DNA of 64,000 nt. Origin: Xanthomarina arctica. GTDB lineage: Bacteria; Bacteroidota; Bacteroidia; Flavobacteriales; Flavobacteriaceae. Below the pieces are notes generated by a model, which was not told the origin of the DNA, did not search any database, and was given only the letters and a program-made list of their open reading frames with translations. Location: contig NZ_BMFQ01000002.1 of assembly GCF_014638915.1 (NCBI RefSeq), positions 558,001 through 622,000 on the forward strand, in the 5' to 3' direction. A program made the translations under genes and the position numbers. How positions within the stretch are numbered: position 1 is the stretch's first letter; the number at the start of each line of letters is the position of its first letter. This document shows positions 34,845-43,513 of the stretch, one piece after another.

Positions 34845-36353
34845 TTAAAGCAATGTTTCTATAATATGTTCAACATCTTTTGCATCCAATTCGAACCATT
34901 CGCCTCTCAATCTTTTTTCCGAATATGTGTCGTGTAGTGCTTTTTCAATACTTTCTGCAATTTTTCTAATCGGAAACTTTTTCGATGCAATCATTTCTAT
35001 TGTAGGCTTTTCACTCTGTAATGTTTTTTCCCTATATTCTGGATTGTTAGAAATTCCAATTTTATAATAATCGTTTCTTGTATCGTGCATTAAATAAACA
35101 AAACAAAATTCGGTCAAAACTTCTTTGATAGAGTCATTTTGTTTTAGTTCTGTTGGTTGATAATCAGGTATTGTATGTTTTACTAAGTCAATGTATTCAG
35201 TTGCGAATTTTTTGATGACAATTTGTATATTATTCTTTGTCGAATAGTCGTCTCCACTGCTTTCTCCTCCTAAAATTTCTCTTTTATCGCTAACTAATGA
35301 AATTTTCCATTTTTTGAAGTCGTAATTTGAAAACAATTCAAGTTCTGACTTTGTAATTAAACCCTTGTATTCCGTTATTTTTTCGTTTCGGATGTTTTTT
35401 GACGAACTTGGATTTACTGTTAATTCAAATTGAATTTGTTCTCCATTTTCAAACAAGAAAAAGACTTTATCAAATTGTTTTGGTTTTATCTGTTTTGGGT
35501 CAAAATGGAATACAATTTGGTCATTATTGTCTATGTAGTTGAAACTAAAAAGAAAGGTTGTACTAGAGTCATCTGATTTTGTTGTGATACCTTCTATTGG
35601 GAACTTTGAACTGACCCTTTTCCATTTAATTATAGTTGAATTAGAGAATTCATCGATTATGATGTTTGGTTCATTAATGAATTTTCTATTTATTCTTTCA
35701 TTATCATCATTCCTTATGACATACATTAATTGGTTCTTTGGTATATCTAAAGTCTTTTTAAAATATAAATCTATATACCCACTTTTTTCAGATTTATGTA
35801 TAGTTGTACTATCATTAATTTTAGCTCCTAATCTTACTAATCGTGCATTTGCAAGTATAGATCCTGAATATTCGTATATATCTTCATTTTCTTTGACTAA
35901 ACTGCCATCTGCAACTAACCATTTTTTGAATGAAGATAATTTACTCTCTGCGAAATATGATTTGAACTCGGAATTTTCTTTAGAATTTTCATTTTTATAG
36001 ACACCTGTTTGATGAATTTTGTATAATATATTACCGCTTTTTAAAAGTTCATCTCTTTTAAATATCCATTCTAAAACACCTTCTTTTGTTGCTTTAATGG
36101 ATGCTCCATAGAATTTTCCAAATCCGGTACCTTCTCCAATACGAATCTTACATATTGGTTCTCCTATATTTATCCATTCTCCATCTGGTTTTTTATATTC
36201 ATAGAAATAAAAGGATTTATCTCTATCTTTTTCGGGGTAGTCAAGAAGATTGAATTCTCCTAATTTTGATTCGGTTGTTTTTTCAGGTGGTGTGTCAGTT
36301 AATTTTTCTTCCGATTTTTTACACGATTTAAAAATTTTGTTTAAGAAATTCAT
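34845..36353 (-). CDS. GIY-YIG/T5orf172-domain protein with lipoyl-like N-terminal segments (cassette cargo)
   Basis: 502 residues. The C-terminus (about 415-502) reads FVYLMHDTRNDYYKIGISNNP...IEKALHDTYSEKRLRGEWFEL, the T5orf172/MUG113 branch of the GIY-YIG superfamily, with the Arg-Gly-Glu-Trp-Phe end. The N-terminal half holds two segments resembling biotinyl/lipoyl folds (GASIKATKEGVLEWIFKRDE and HKSEKSGYIDLYFKKT) without an obvious acceptor Lys context. The combination is unfamiliar to me. No signal peptide. Nuclease activity is unproved. Confidence 0.75.
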   Translation of the reverse strand: MNFLNKIFKSCKKSEEKLTDTPPEKTTESKLGEFNLLDYPEKDRDKSFYFYEYKKPDGEWINIGEPICKIRIGEGTGFGKFYGASIKATKEGVLEWIFKRDELLKSGNILYKIHQTGVYKNENSKENSEFKSYFAESKLSSFKKWLVADGSLVKENEDIYEYSGSILANARLVRLGAKINDSTTIHKSEKSGYIDLYFKKTLDIPKNQLMYVIRNDDNERINRKFINEPNIIIDEFSNSTIIKWKRVSSKFPIEGITTKSDDSSTTFLFSFNYIDNNDQIVFHFDPKQIKPKQFDKVFFLFENGEQIQFELTVNPSSSKNIRNEKITEYKGLITKSELELFSNYDFKKWKISLVSDKREILGGESSGDDYSTKNNIQIVIKKFATEYIDLVKHTIPDYQPTELKQNDSIKEVLTEFCFVYLMHDTRNDYYKIGISNNPEYREKTLQSEKPTIEMIASKKFPIRKIAESIEKALHDTYSEKRLRGEWFELDAKDVEHIIETLL

Positions 36354-36395
36354 TTTTTAATTGGTTAGTTCGGGTTTTTCTTCAAAATTAAACAC

Positions 36396-36611
36396 AACGC
36401 GTTATATAAGCTATAAAAGTACACAACTCCTTAAAAGAAAAGAGTTAACCATGCTAATTTACACTTTTTTATAAAACATGGTTTATGGAAACCCGTAAAC
36501 GGTATGATTTTAATTTGTGTTTTTTAGGAGATGGGGAGATGGGGACTTCTTTTTGATGAAATTAGAGGTGGGATAGGTAGAAAATTAAGGTGTTTTTACT
36601 TGTTTTTTGGC
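36396..36611 (-). repeat. attC-like site 5 (family B, long form)
   Basis: Starts CAACGCGTTATATAAGC; central hairpin arms GTTAACCATG and CATGGTTTATGG; then a block GATGGGGACTTCTTTTTGATG and AATTAGAGGTGGG; ends TTTTTTGGCAG. Confidence 0.75.
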
Positions 36612-36649
36612 AGGGAGCTTTACCGGAAAGAGGCTTTATACTCCATTGT

Positions 36650-37984
36650 CTAATCTTGTAACATATAATTCCACAATGAGTTATTGTCGTTTACTAAATC
36701 TGATAGCTGTAACTTCATTTCTTTATCTGGAATGATGCCTTTGTCTAGTGCTAATTTAGGAACATTGACAGATTCCCTTTCTGTACCTATTTGCAAACCA
36801 AGTTTTGTGTTTTTTAAGGCTGTTGCTCCTCTACCTGGATGCGTACTGTAAGTGCCTCCTGATTCTTCTCCTACTAAAGTTGCTAATTGGTTATGTTTAA
36901 CAACTGCTAACATTTGCGCTGTTGCAGATGCAGAGCGACCATCCTGAAGTATATAAATATTTGCATTACTAATATTATTTGTTGTTTTTGGTTTTACGGT
37001 TATTGGTCTTTTTCGACTTTTATTTAAGTTATTATCTTCATAAAAATTAATTTCTTTATCAATAATATAGGATAATATATATTCTGTACATTCTGGGTTT
37101 CCACCTCTATTTCCTCTTAAATCAAAAGCCACTTTATTTATATTTTCATCATTTATCTGTTTCATATATGTATCTATGGTCTCCTTAAAAAAATCGAAAT
37201 TTTCTCTACCTCTTGGGAAATAGTTAAAATTCTTAATCTTGATTATGGCGGTTTTATTTTCTTCATTAATCTCTATGCCTAATCTAGGCTTATTGATTAT
37301 TTCTTCTTTGTATTGAGGAGCAGGCTCATCAATATAAAATGATGTTGTCATTATTTCTTCGGAATTGTAAGGTTTGAATTTGATTATGTATTCAGATTCA
37401 TAACCAAAATAACTATGGTAGTAATATAGAAAGTTCACATTTAAATCTTCTCTATAAAAACTTTGATTATAAGCATCGGCAGAAATTGTTGATTTTAATG
37501 TTTTATATATTTTGTTTGATGAAATTCCGTTAATTTCTAAAATTTGGGAACCTATATTCATTTCTGTACTTGCAACACAATTGTTTATGGCGTACATTTT
37601 TTCATCTTCAAACCATACTATCACTGGTAACCAATACTTGTGGGCTGTACTGAAAAAGCGCATATCGACTATTCTTGTATGTAGACAGCCTAAACTTGCA
37701 ACTATTGGAGCTGTTACTTGATAAAATTCCTGAACTGTCATTGAATCTTTTAATTTATCTCTTTGATTATTTACAAGTTGCGCATATGATGTGGCGTCAA
37801 TAAAACCAAATTGTTCAGGGTGCTCTTTTAATGTTTCTAATAATTGATTAAAATCTTCTATTAATTTTTCCTTTTCAATCTTCATATTATACTTAGATAG
37901 GATTGAATCGTTTAAGCTTGTGTTTTGAGCTTGTATATTTAGGCTACACGATATAAAAGCTATAGTGAAAAAGAAATGTTTCAT
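36650..37984 (-). CDS. S41-family peptidase (tail-specific protease type), secreted (cassette cargo)
   Basis: 444 residues with a signal peptide (MKHFFFTIAFISCSLNIQAQ). The C-terminal S41 domain shows KVAFDLRGNRGGNPE, IYILQDGRSASATAQMLA (catalytic Ser in GRSASA) and EESGGTYSTHPG. A PDZ-like middle part (about 110-220) is weakly visible. The enzyme would cleave proteins or peptides in the periplasm. The cassette has an unusual 190-bp leader (37985-38178) without another gene. Confidence 0.85.
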   Translation of the reverse strand: MKHFFFTIAFISCSLNIQAQNTSLNDSILSKYNMKIEKEKLIEDFNQLLETLKEHPEQFGFIDATSYAQLVNNQRDKLKDSMTVQEFYQVTAPIVASLGCLHTRIVDMRFFSTAHKYWLPVIVWFEDEKMYAINNCVASTEMNIGSQILEINGISSNKIYKTLKSTISADAYNQSFYREDLNVNFLYYYHSYFGYESEYIIKFKPYNSEEIMTTSFYIDEPAPQYKEEIINKPRLGIEINEENKTAIIKIKNFNYFPRGRENFDFFKETIDTYMKQINDENINKVAFDLRGNRGGNPECTEYILSYIIDKEINFYEDNNLNKSRKRPITVKPKTTNNISNANIYILQDGRSASATAQMLAVVKHNQLATLVGEESGGTYSTHPGRGATALKNTKLGLQIGTERESVNVPKLALDKGIIPDKEMKLQLSDLVNDNNSLWNYMLQD

Positions 37985-38178
37985 TATGTGACATTTTAAT
38001 TGAGTAACAAATATAACTAATTTATTAGTTTAAACTAATACTTTAGTTATATCAATATATTGTTGAGCGATCTTGATGATTTTAAAAGGTATAAGTGCTT
38101 AGTAACTTATGGACTAGAATAGATTATTCTACCTACTTGTATTCAATTTAAGTTTGGAAATTTCTTTGGCTTGATGCC

Positions 38179-38303
38179 AACGATTTTGTGAATGAAAAGT
38201 GCGTGCTTGTGTCAGCGGATTTTCGGAACGAAAAGCGGATGAAAGCAAGTACGTACTTTCCTTTGGTTTAGCACTAAACTACGCATTTTTTATATACGTT
38301 GTT
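38179..38303 (-). repeat. attC-like site 6 (family A)
   Basis: Starts AACGATTTTGTGAATG; inner hairpin GATTTTCG-GAA-CGAAAAGC; ends TTTTATATACGTTGTTG. The end of the TPR gene, including its stop codon (38290), lies inside the site. Confidence 0.85.
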
Positions 38304-38910
38304 GTACACAGTTTTTTATTTTTTCGGTCAAATCTTTTATGTGATATTCAGTGTTTCCGATTCCTTGAAAATTTTCTACAATATAATTTAAGTCAGTTTG
38401 AGCTTTTTCACAGTTGTTTTTACCAAGATAATTTAATGCTCTATGAACATAGGCAGTAGATAAAATATCCTTATCGTCGCTGTTTTCAATAACATAGTTG
38501 GTAATTACAACACCTTTATCAAACTCTTTATTATAGAAGTAGGTCAATCCTAAATTTATTCCTGCAATATGATATGTTGAATCTGAAACTTCGTATGATT
38601 TTTGGTAATATTTTATTGCATTATCGTAATCGTAATCTAAATATCTATTTAATCCTAAATTACTCAATGTAGTAGGATTATTTGGGTCCAATTCTAACGA
38701 TTTTAGAAAAACCTCTTTTCCTTTATCAAAATCTCCATTTTTACTAAATTCTATTCCTTTTTCGTTTAGTTCTTCTGCATTTTCATTTTCGTAATAATCG
38801 CCAGGAATTGATTTGTTTTGTTCATCGTTAATTGATGCTTTTTTATTGTCTTTGCAACTATTCAAGGATATTATAAGCAGTGAAAGAAATAGTAATTTGT
38901 TCAGTTTCAT
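38290..38910 (-). CDS. TPR lipoprotein (cassette cargo)
   Basis: 206 residues from the ATG at 38910, which gives a lipoprotein signal (LIISLNSCKDN); the 24 upstream in-frame codons are translation of the neighbouring repeat. Three or four TPR units (about 50-170: AEELNEKGIEFSKNGDFDKGKEVFLKSL, PTTLSNLGLNRYLDYDYDNAI...). TPRs mediate protein contacts. The last residues VQQRI are encoded by the attC-like site. Ends match perfectly for 9 bp (38301-38309 and 38928-38936). Confidence 0.85.
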   Translation of the reverse strand: MKLNKLLFLSLLIISLNSCKDNKKASINDEQNKSIPGDYYENENAEELNEKGIEFSKNGDFDKGKEVFLKSLELDPNNPTTLSNLGLNRYLDYDYDNAIKYYQKSYEVSDSTYHIAGINLGLTYFYNKEFDKGVVITNYVIENSDDKDILSTAYVHRALNYLGKNNCEKAQTDLNYIVENFQGIGNTEYHIKDLTEKIKNCVQQRI

Positions 38911-38933
38911 CTGGGTTTGTTTAAATTGTGTAC

Positions 38934-39056
38934 AACGTGTTTGTATATGGTTTGTTGCGTGTTTAAGCACTAAATTTAGCAAATAAAAACCGAATAGAAA
39001 ATCCGTGAGGGTTTTCGTAAGCAGGCTAGAACCAGCAATAAATTATATACGGTGTT
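38934..39056 (-). repeat. attC-like site 7 (family C)
   Basis: Starts AACGTGTTTGTATATGG, then TTGTTGCGTGTTTAAGCACT, inner hairpin GAAAATCC-GTGA-GGGTTTTCG, ends AGCAATAAATTATATACGG and TGTTG. Confidence 0.85.
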
Positions 39057-39065
39057 GTGCTTTCG

Positions 39066-39815
39066 TTATTTTTTATTTAGCTCCATTTCAATCAGGTCTA
39101 AAATTTCAATGGATAATTCTCTATAATACTTTAAGTTTCTGATGTAATTTCTTTTGTACATAATACGATATCTTGCCAATTGATTTCGATATTCCTGACT
39201 TTCAAAAATGTAACTTAAAAACTCTTTATTGTACTTTTTTTCTGCCCAATCTACAAACCAAGAATATTGTTGATGTGTTTCTACATTTTTGAACGTGATA
39301 TTTTTAAGAGATTGAATATCAGACTCTAATATTGGTGGTCCATTTGTATAAAATTGTTCAATTTTATCTGGAAGTGAATCTGAAGTATTTCCGATAACTG
39401 CAATAATATTTTTAAGTAAACCATAACCTTTTGTTATTGGTTTAATCTCGACAAAATTTGTGGATTCAGTTATACATATTTTACAATCCTTATAGTTAAG
39501 CGAATTTATAGTGTCGTAAAACGAGGACTTAATTTTCCTATCAATAATATTTTGAATCCGTTTATCTTTTTCATCATATAATTTTACTATCTGTGCAATA
39601 TTGGTAGTGTCAGCTTTTAAATCTGTTTGTATTTGCTCGTAAGTTTCTTTTAGTTGTTTTTTAGCAATTTGGTTATTATTCCAAGTGTTTATTTGTAAAG
39701 CTAAAAGAATACCAATAACTACAAGTACAATTTCGCCAATAGCGTACTTAAAATACTTTCCAGTTTTGTTTTCCATAAGTAAGTTTTGTCGAATTTTTCT
39801 AAAGAATTTTATCAT
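39066..39815 (-). CDS. DUF6090-family membrane protein (cassette cargo)
   Basis: 249 residues. The N-terminus FFRKIRQNLLMENKTGKYFKYAIGEIVLVVIGILLALQINTWN is the hallmark of this flavobacterial family: a short basic part, one membrane helix (about 25-45) and a long extracytoplasmic helical domain. Function unknown. Cassette ends GTTGTGC (39054-39060) and GCACAAC (39840-39846) are exact. Confidence 0.9.
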   Translation of the reverse strand: MIKFFRKIRQNLLMENKTGKYFKYAIGEIVLVVIGILLALQINTWNNNQIAKKQLKETYEQIQTDLKADTTNIAQIVKLYDEKDKRIQNIIDRKIKSSFYDTINSLNYKDCKICITESTNFVEIKPITKGYGLLKNIIAVIGNTSDSLPDKIEQFYTNGPPILESDIQSLKNITFKNVETHQQYSWFVDWAEKKYNKEFLSYIFESQEYRNQLARYRIMYKRNYIRNLKYYRELSIEILDLIEMELNKK

Positions 39816-39843
39816 TTGTTAGCGGTTTCTGGTAATGAAGCAC

Positions 39844-39968
39844 AACGGTCTTGTGTATGGTTAGTTGCGTAGTTAAGCAACTAATTTAGCAAATAAATCA
39901 CAGATAGAATATTCCGCAGGAATGTTCGTAAGTCGGCAGTGACCAAGCAATTAATTATACACGGTGTT
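39844..39968 (-). repeat. attC-like site 8 (family C)
   Basis: AACGGTCTTGTGTATGG, TTAGTTGCGTAGTTAAGCAACT, inner GAATATTCCGCAGGAATGTTCG, GACCAAGCAATTAATTATACACGGTGTT. Confidence 0.85.
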
Positions 39969-40346
39969 ACCATACGTTTTTATTTTTTCGTACAGTTTAT
40001 TTTCCAATTCAACTGATTTTTTCAAATCCACACTTTCAATTCCGTAAATCCATTCATTTTCGTATTCAATCCAATTAGTTTTGTCCGAAGCTATTGTCAG
40101 TCCGATTTTGTTATTAATTGTTTCAATTTTCTCAAATTCAGGATTGGTCATTTTGAAAACTTTTACATAGTTTTCAGCAATTAGTTCAGACAATATTTTT
40201 CCGCAAACAAAGTCAGTTCCATTTTGAGTTTCTAATTCAGGGTAATATTTTTTTACAGAATTATTAAGTTCATACATTCCTTGAATATTATCATTAATTG
40301 CATCGATTAGAATGAATTTAATATGTTCTAACATTTTATTGGTCAT
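39951..40346 (-). CDS. hypothetical protein, second gene of a two-gene cassette
   Basis: 131 residues, no signal peptide, predicted helical then strand-containing; DKTNWIEYENEWIYGIESVDLKKSVELENKLYEKI near the end. Starts 2 bp after the stop of the upstream small gene, so translationally coupled. Family not recognised. The pairing of a small acidic protein with this one inside one cassette suggests that they work together. Confidence 0.75.
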   Translation of the reverse strand: MTNKMLEHIKFILIDAINDNIQGMYELNNSVKKYYPELETQNGTDFVCGKILSELIAENYVKVFKMTNPEFEKIETINNKIGLTIASDKTNWIEYENEWIYGIESVDLKKSVELENKLYEKIKTYGNTVYN

Positions 40347-40348
40347 AA

Positions 40349-40582
40349 TTAATCCTCAACATTAATTTCTATATCAATATGTTTTTCTTTTTTCCAATCC
40401 GAAAAACTATCTCTAAAATGCATATGACAATTATCGTTCTTTTCAATATGCTTTTTAACTTGCTCAAAAAATTCGCATAATCTCATAACATCAGATTTGG
40501 ACGAAAAAATAATTCCAGATTTTCCTTGTTCAGGAAAGAATCCGTCATCATCAGAATGAGATTTTGAAAGGTATAATTTCAT
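40349..40582 (-). CDS. small hypothetical protein, first gene of a two-gene cassette (immunity-like)
   Basis: 77 residues from the ATG at 40582 (upstream codons are repeat sequence). Acidic, with SHSDDDGFFPEQGKSGIIFSS at the start and CHMHFRDSFSDWKKEKHIDIEIN at the end, a compact alpha/beta pattern reminiscent of immunity proteins of contact toxins. That resemblance is a guess. The cassette ends are a perfect 10-bp pair: GTTACCATAC (39966-39975) and GTATGGTAAC (40605-40614). Confidence 0.72.
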   Translation of the reverse strand: MKLYLSKSHSDDDGFFPEQGKSGIIFSSKSDVMRLCEFFEQVKKHIEKNDNCHMHFRDSFSDWKKEKHIDIEINVED

Positions 40583-40611
40583 ATTAGCAATGTTTTTCTT
40601 AAATGTATGGT

Positions 40612-40736
40612 AACGGTTTTGTATATGAAAAGTGCGTGCTTGTGTCAGAGGATTTTCGGAACGAAAATCGGATGAAAGCAAGTACGCACTTACTTTTGGT
40701 TTTGCACTAAACTACGCATTTTTTATATACAGTGTT
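40612..40736 (-). repeat. attC-like site 9 (family A, best preserved)
   Basis: Outer arms TGTATATGAAAAGTGCGT / ACGCATTTTTTATATACA; middle arms AAGTGCGTGCTTGTGTC / GAAAGCAAGTACGCACTT; inner perfect hairpin GATTTTCG-GAA-CGAAAATC. The ACGCA(C/T)TT arm occurs twice in the right half, so two alternative folds are possible. Confidence 0.9.
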
Positions 40737-40755
40737 GGCAACAGTATTTATTTGT

Positions 40756-41460
40756 TTATTCATTTTTCAGGTCAAATCGGTTTATTTTTTTCAGTTTTGA
40801 GTCAGATAGAATTTTATTTATTGAATTAAGTAATTCCGATTGTTTTGTTTTTTTTAGTTTTTCTATCCAATCATTATAATCTCCAATCCACATTTCAAAA
40901 TGTTCCATATTCCAAAACTTTTTGTCAGATTCAATTTCGGCAAGTACATTATTTTTTAATTCTTCATTGTTTAAGTAAACACTTAATAAGTATTTAAATT
41001 CCATTAAGTATGCTAAAGCTCCAGAACTGTCAGAAATGATTGAAGTATGAGATTTGTGTGAATCAATAAAGTCAAAAAGCTCATTTACGGTTATGTTTTG
41101 TTCTAATGGTAAATGTTGCTTTTTCATTTCTTTAATAGCCTCATTTATTTTGTCAGGTGTACTGTCATAACCAATATCAAATTGTATTTGTTTTTGATTA
41201 ACTAGACCGAAATAAAAATCAGGTGAGTTTAAGCAGTTTTTAAGCTGATTTCCACCTCGATTAGTTGCCACATCAGAACCGAACAAAGAAGAAATTACGA
41301 TATAAGGTCGATATTGATTTTGGAATTTTGATTTGACTAGTTCTATTCCAACAAGAATAGGGCCAACAATCTCAAACAATTGATTAGATCCAATCGTTTT
41401 CAGTTCGGGAAAAGCGTCTTTCCAATCTTTATTTATTTTTTTAATTTGGAGTTTGTTCAT
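40756..41460 (-). CDS. hypothetical protein (cassette cargo)
   Basis: 234 residues, soluble, helical with a mixed centre (PYIVISSLFGSDVATNRGGNQLKN and FGLVNQKQIQFDIGYDSTPD). No signal peptide, no recognised motif. Flanked by a perfect 10-bp pair, GTTGGCAACA (40734-40743) and TGTTGCCAAC (41463-41472). Confidence 0.78.
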   Translation of the reverse strand: MNKLQIKKINKDWKDAFPELKTIGSNQLFEIVGPILVGIELVKSKFQNQYRPYIVISSLFGSDVATNRGGNQLKNCLNSPDFYFGLVNQKQIQFDIGYDSTPDKINEAIKEMKKQHLPLEQNITVNELFDFIDSHKSHTSIISDSSGALAYLMEFKYLLSVYLNNEELKNNVLAEIESDKKFWNMEHFEMWIGDYNDWIEKLKKTKQSELLNSINKILSDSKLKKINRFDLKNE

Positions 41461-41469
41461 ATTGTTGCC

Positions 41470-41699
41470 AACTCGTTATATAGACTCTAAATATACTCAT
41501 ATCCCTAGAATAAAAGGGTTAACCATGCTAATTTACACTAATTTATTAAACATGGTTAATGGAAACCCGTAAGCCCTACTCTATTTATTTGTGTTTTATT
41601 TAATTGTGGCAGATACCGACTTCTTTTTGAAGAAATTAGAGGTGGGTTAGTTGAGAAATTTGTAGATTTTTACTTAGTTTTTAGTGCCGTACTTTTTTG
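41470..41699 (-). repeat. attC-like site 10 (family B, long form)
   Basis: AACTCGTTATATAGAC; central hairpin TTAACCATG / CATGGTTAA; GGAAACCCGTAAGCCCTAC; GTGGCAGATACCGACTTC and AATTAGAGGTGGG; ends TTAGTGCCGTACTTTTTTGG. Confidence 0.85.
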
Positions 41700-41720
41700 G
41701 CAGTAGGCTAATTCGCTAAA

Positions 41721-42059
41721 TTATGCAGTACCGCCATAATCTCTATTCCAATGTAAAAATTTGTTGTAGATTAAATTATTTAAGTTTTCCAATTGAGAGT
41801 GTTCTCCAACTAATTCGCCAACAGATTCCTTCATTATTTTTAGTTGGGAATCCGTTAAATTTTCGTTCAATATAAGTTCGGTACCGTATTTTATAATTCC
41901 GTTGATGTGTTTTTGAGTTATTGCTTTTTCAAACTTAATCCAATCAGATTTTAATGTTACCGCATGTCTTTTTTTTCGTTTTGACAACCAGAAATAAAAC
42001 ACTATTAGAAGTAATACTGGAAAAGAAACTGTAATTATGAGTATTAATTCGTTATTCAT
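41721..42059 (-). CDS. small single-pass membrane protein (cassette cargo)
   Basis: 112 residues from the ATG at 42059; upstream codons are repeat sequence. One N-terminal membrane helix (about 5-25, ILIITVSFPVLLLIVFYFWLS) followed by a basic patch SKRKKRH and a cytoplasmic helical domain. Function unknown. Confidence 0.72.
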   Translation of the reverse strand: MNNELILIITVSFPVLLLIVFYFWLSKRKKRHAVTLKSDWIKFEKAITQKHINGIIKYGTELILNENLTDSQLKIMKESVGELVGEHSQLENLNNLIYNKFLHWNRDYGGTA

Positions 42060-42061
42060 GT

Positions 42062-42185
42062 TGTTTTTTGTATTTGAAAAGTGCGTGCTTGTGTCAGCGG
42101 ATTTCAAGAACGAAAATCAGATGAAAGCAAGTACGCACTTTCCTTTGGTTTAGCGCTAAACCACGCATTTTATAGATACAGTGAT
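42062..42185 (-). repeat. attC-like site 11 (family A)
   Basis: Family A with GATTTCAAGAACGAAAATC in the centre. The left core is changed (GTTTTTTGTATTTG instead of AACGGTTTTGTATATG), so the R' side may be inactive. Confidence 0.8.
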
Positions 42186-42196
42186 GGCAGTAGGAT

Positions 42197-42841
42197 TTAT
42201 TTATTTATTAGTAAATTTTTTAAAAAGTCATTTTCAAATTCCAATATTGACCTTTCCTTATTTTTAATTCGAGTTAGAACACTTATTAAAGGCATATCTT
42301 TATAAAAGTAATCTAATGCTTTAATTAATTGGCCATCACGTGTTCGAATACTGGAATCGAGTGTTGTAGTCAACATATTGTTAATTCTCCTCTTTAGATT
42401 TTGATCCTTTACCAATTTTAAAATTTCTGTTCTATAATTATCCATTTTTGAAATGAATTCAGTCCCTGTTTCACTATAATCTTCTCCATTGAAAAAAAAG
42501 TTATTGGTATATTCTATTTTGGAAAGCTCACCACCGTAATAACTTGGGTCTGTTTTTGGGTGGTTAATTAATTCAGAATAGGTGTTATCCAAATAAGCTA
42601 CATATTGAGTTGTTAAGCTGTCATAGATTTTAGCGTTATTATCTTCAATAAGATTTTTATTGTAAAGAATGTCACTTATTTGCTCTTTCATAATTTCATT
42701 GTTGGCATTAAATTCCTCAATTAGAAGGCCATACATATCGTAAGCAAAACTTTCTTCAGAACCTGCTTTTAATTCAGCTTTTGAATCGGTTTTACAGGAG
42801 TAAAGAATTACAAATGATAAAAGAAATAGAATGTGTTTCAT
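42197..42841 (-). CDS. helical lipoprotein (cassette cargo)
   Basis: 214 residues; lipobox VILYSCKTD (Cys 16); long predicted helices with many Asn/Asp/Lys. Family not recognised. Cassette ends match 9/12 (42183-42194 and 42855-42866). Confidence 0.75.
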   Translation of the reverse strand: MKHILFLLSFVILYSCKTDSKAELKAGSEESFAYDMYGLLIEEFNANNEIMKEQISDILYNKNLIEDNNAKIYDSLTTQYVAYLDNTYSELINHPKTDPSYYGGELSKIEYTNNFFFNGEDYSETGTEFISKMDNYRTEILKLVKDQNLKRRINNMLTTTLDSSIRTRDGQLIKALDYFYKDMPLISVLTRIKNKERSILEFENDFLKNLLINK

Positions 42842-42863
42842 AAGATTATTTTAACTTACTGCT

Positions 42864-42968
42864 AACTGGTTATATCAGCTATAAATATACTTAAAAACTC
42901 TTTTCGAATTTGTTACAACGTCTAGGATTTGCAACATAGTAATACCCGTATTAAATATAGCCATTATT
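42864..42968 (-). repeat. attC-like site 12 (hybrid of families B and E)
   Basis: The left part (AACTGGTTATATCAGC, TATAAATATACTTAAAAAC) is family B. The right part (ACCCGTATTAAATATAGCCATTATT) matches the family E end at 47591-47615. Confidence 0.75.
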
Positions 42969-42978
42969 ATATGGTGTT

Positions 42979-43419
42979 TTATTCTTTTTCAATGGCTCTA
43001 AATCCATCGATGTCAATTGAATGAGACCAAATAATTTTATCATAATTATCAAAATGAATTCTTAAAAGTTTTTCATTTTTTTCAAGACCACTACCTGATT
43101 CTATATTTCTTCTCAGTAAATAAACTAATGAAAACCCAATAACATTATCAGAATTAGCTTTCTTGAAGTCGTACGTCAAATTTGCATCATCAGGCAAAGT
43201 CATTAATTCTATTACCTGAGCCTTAGTCATTCCTTTTTCTAGCTTGTTCATATTATTTAGAATAGTCATTTTTCTTTTTTCTGATGCCTGATAAGGGTAT
43301 TCAATACTTTTTTGAAAAAGTTCGATGTCTTCAATCTTCATTATTTTATTGTTTTTTTGCCCGTAACTTAATGAGGCTATTTGAAGCATCACTATTAAAA
43401 TTATTATTTGTTTAATCAC
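42979..43419 (-). CDS. secreted protein, cassette copy 1 of a duplicated pair
   Basis: 146 residues. A signal peptide ending LSYGQ and a body with ILNNMNKLEKGMTKAQVIELMTLPDD, similar in pattern to SmpA/BamE-like domains (the KGMT-xx-V-LMT-P motif). Its paralogue at 62719-63159 is about 86% identical over the full length. Comparing the two, the start here is a GTG at 43419 where the paralogue has ATG; an in-frame ATG at 43497 would add 26 residues from the neighbouring site. The BamE resemblance is inference. Confidence 0.8.
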   Translation of the reverse strand: MIKQIIILIVMLQIASLSYGQKNNKIMKIEDIELFQKSIEYPYQASEKRKMTILNNMNKLEKGMTKAQVIELMTLPDDANLTYDFKKANSDNVIGFSLVYLLRRNIESGSGLEKNEKLLRIHFDNYDKIIWSHSIDIDGFRAIEKE

Positions 43420-43439
43420 TGTTTTTTTTAATACCTTAT

Positions 43440-43478
43440 AACGTTTGGTATAACAAGCTAAGCATCCTGTAAATTGTT
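43440..43478 (-). repeat. attC-like site 13 (family F, short)
   Basis: AACGTTTGGTATAACAAGC, TAAGCATCCTGTAAATTGTTG. About 40 bp, with the same core ends but no long stem. Family F recurs at 46415 and in shorter form at 63179. Confidence 0.7.
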
Positions 43479-43513
43479 GCCTGTCAGTATTTTTCATGTA
43501 AGTTTTTCAACCT

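Noticed and set aside
38911-38982. Extended N-terminus of the TPR lipoprotein
   Set aside because: The extra 24 codons lie in site 7; starting at 38910 gives a proper lipoprotein signal. Same logic at 40582, 42059 and 49406.
38199-42305. Plus-strand open frames beginning MRACVSGF..., MRACVRGF... at 38199, 40632 and 42081
   Set aside because: They are translations of the family A repeat element; the shared N-terminus comes from site conservation, and the frames run antisense into unrelated genes.
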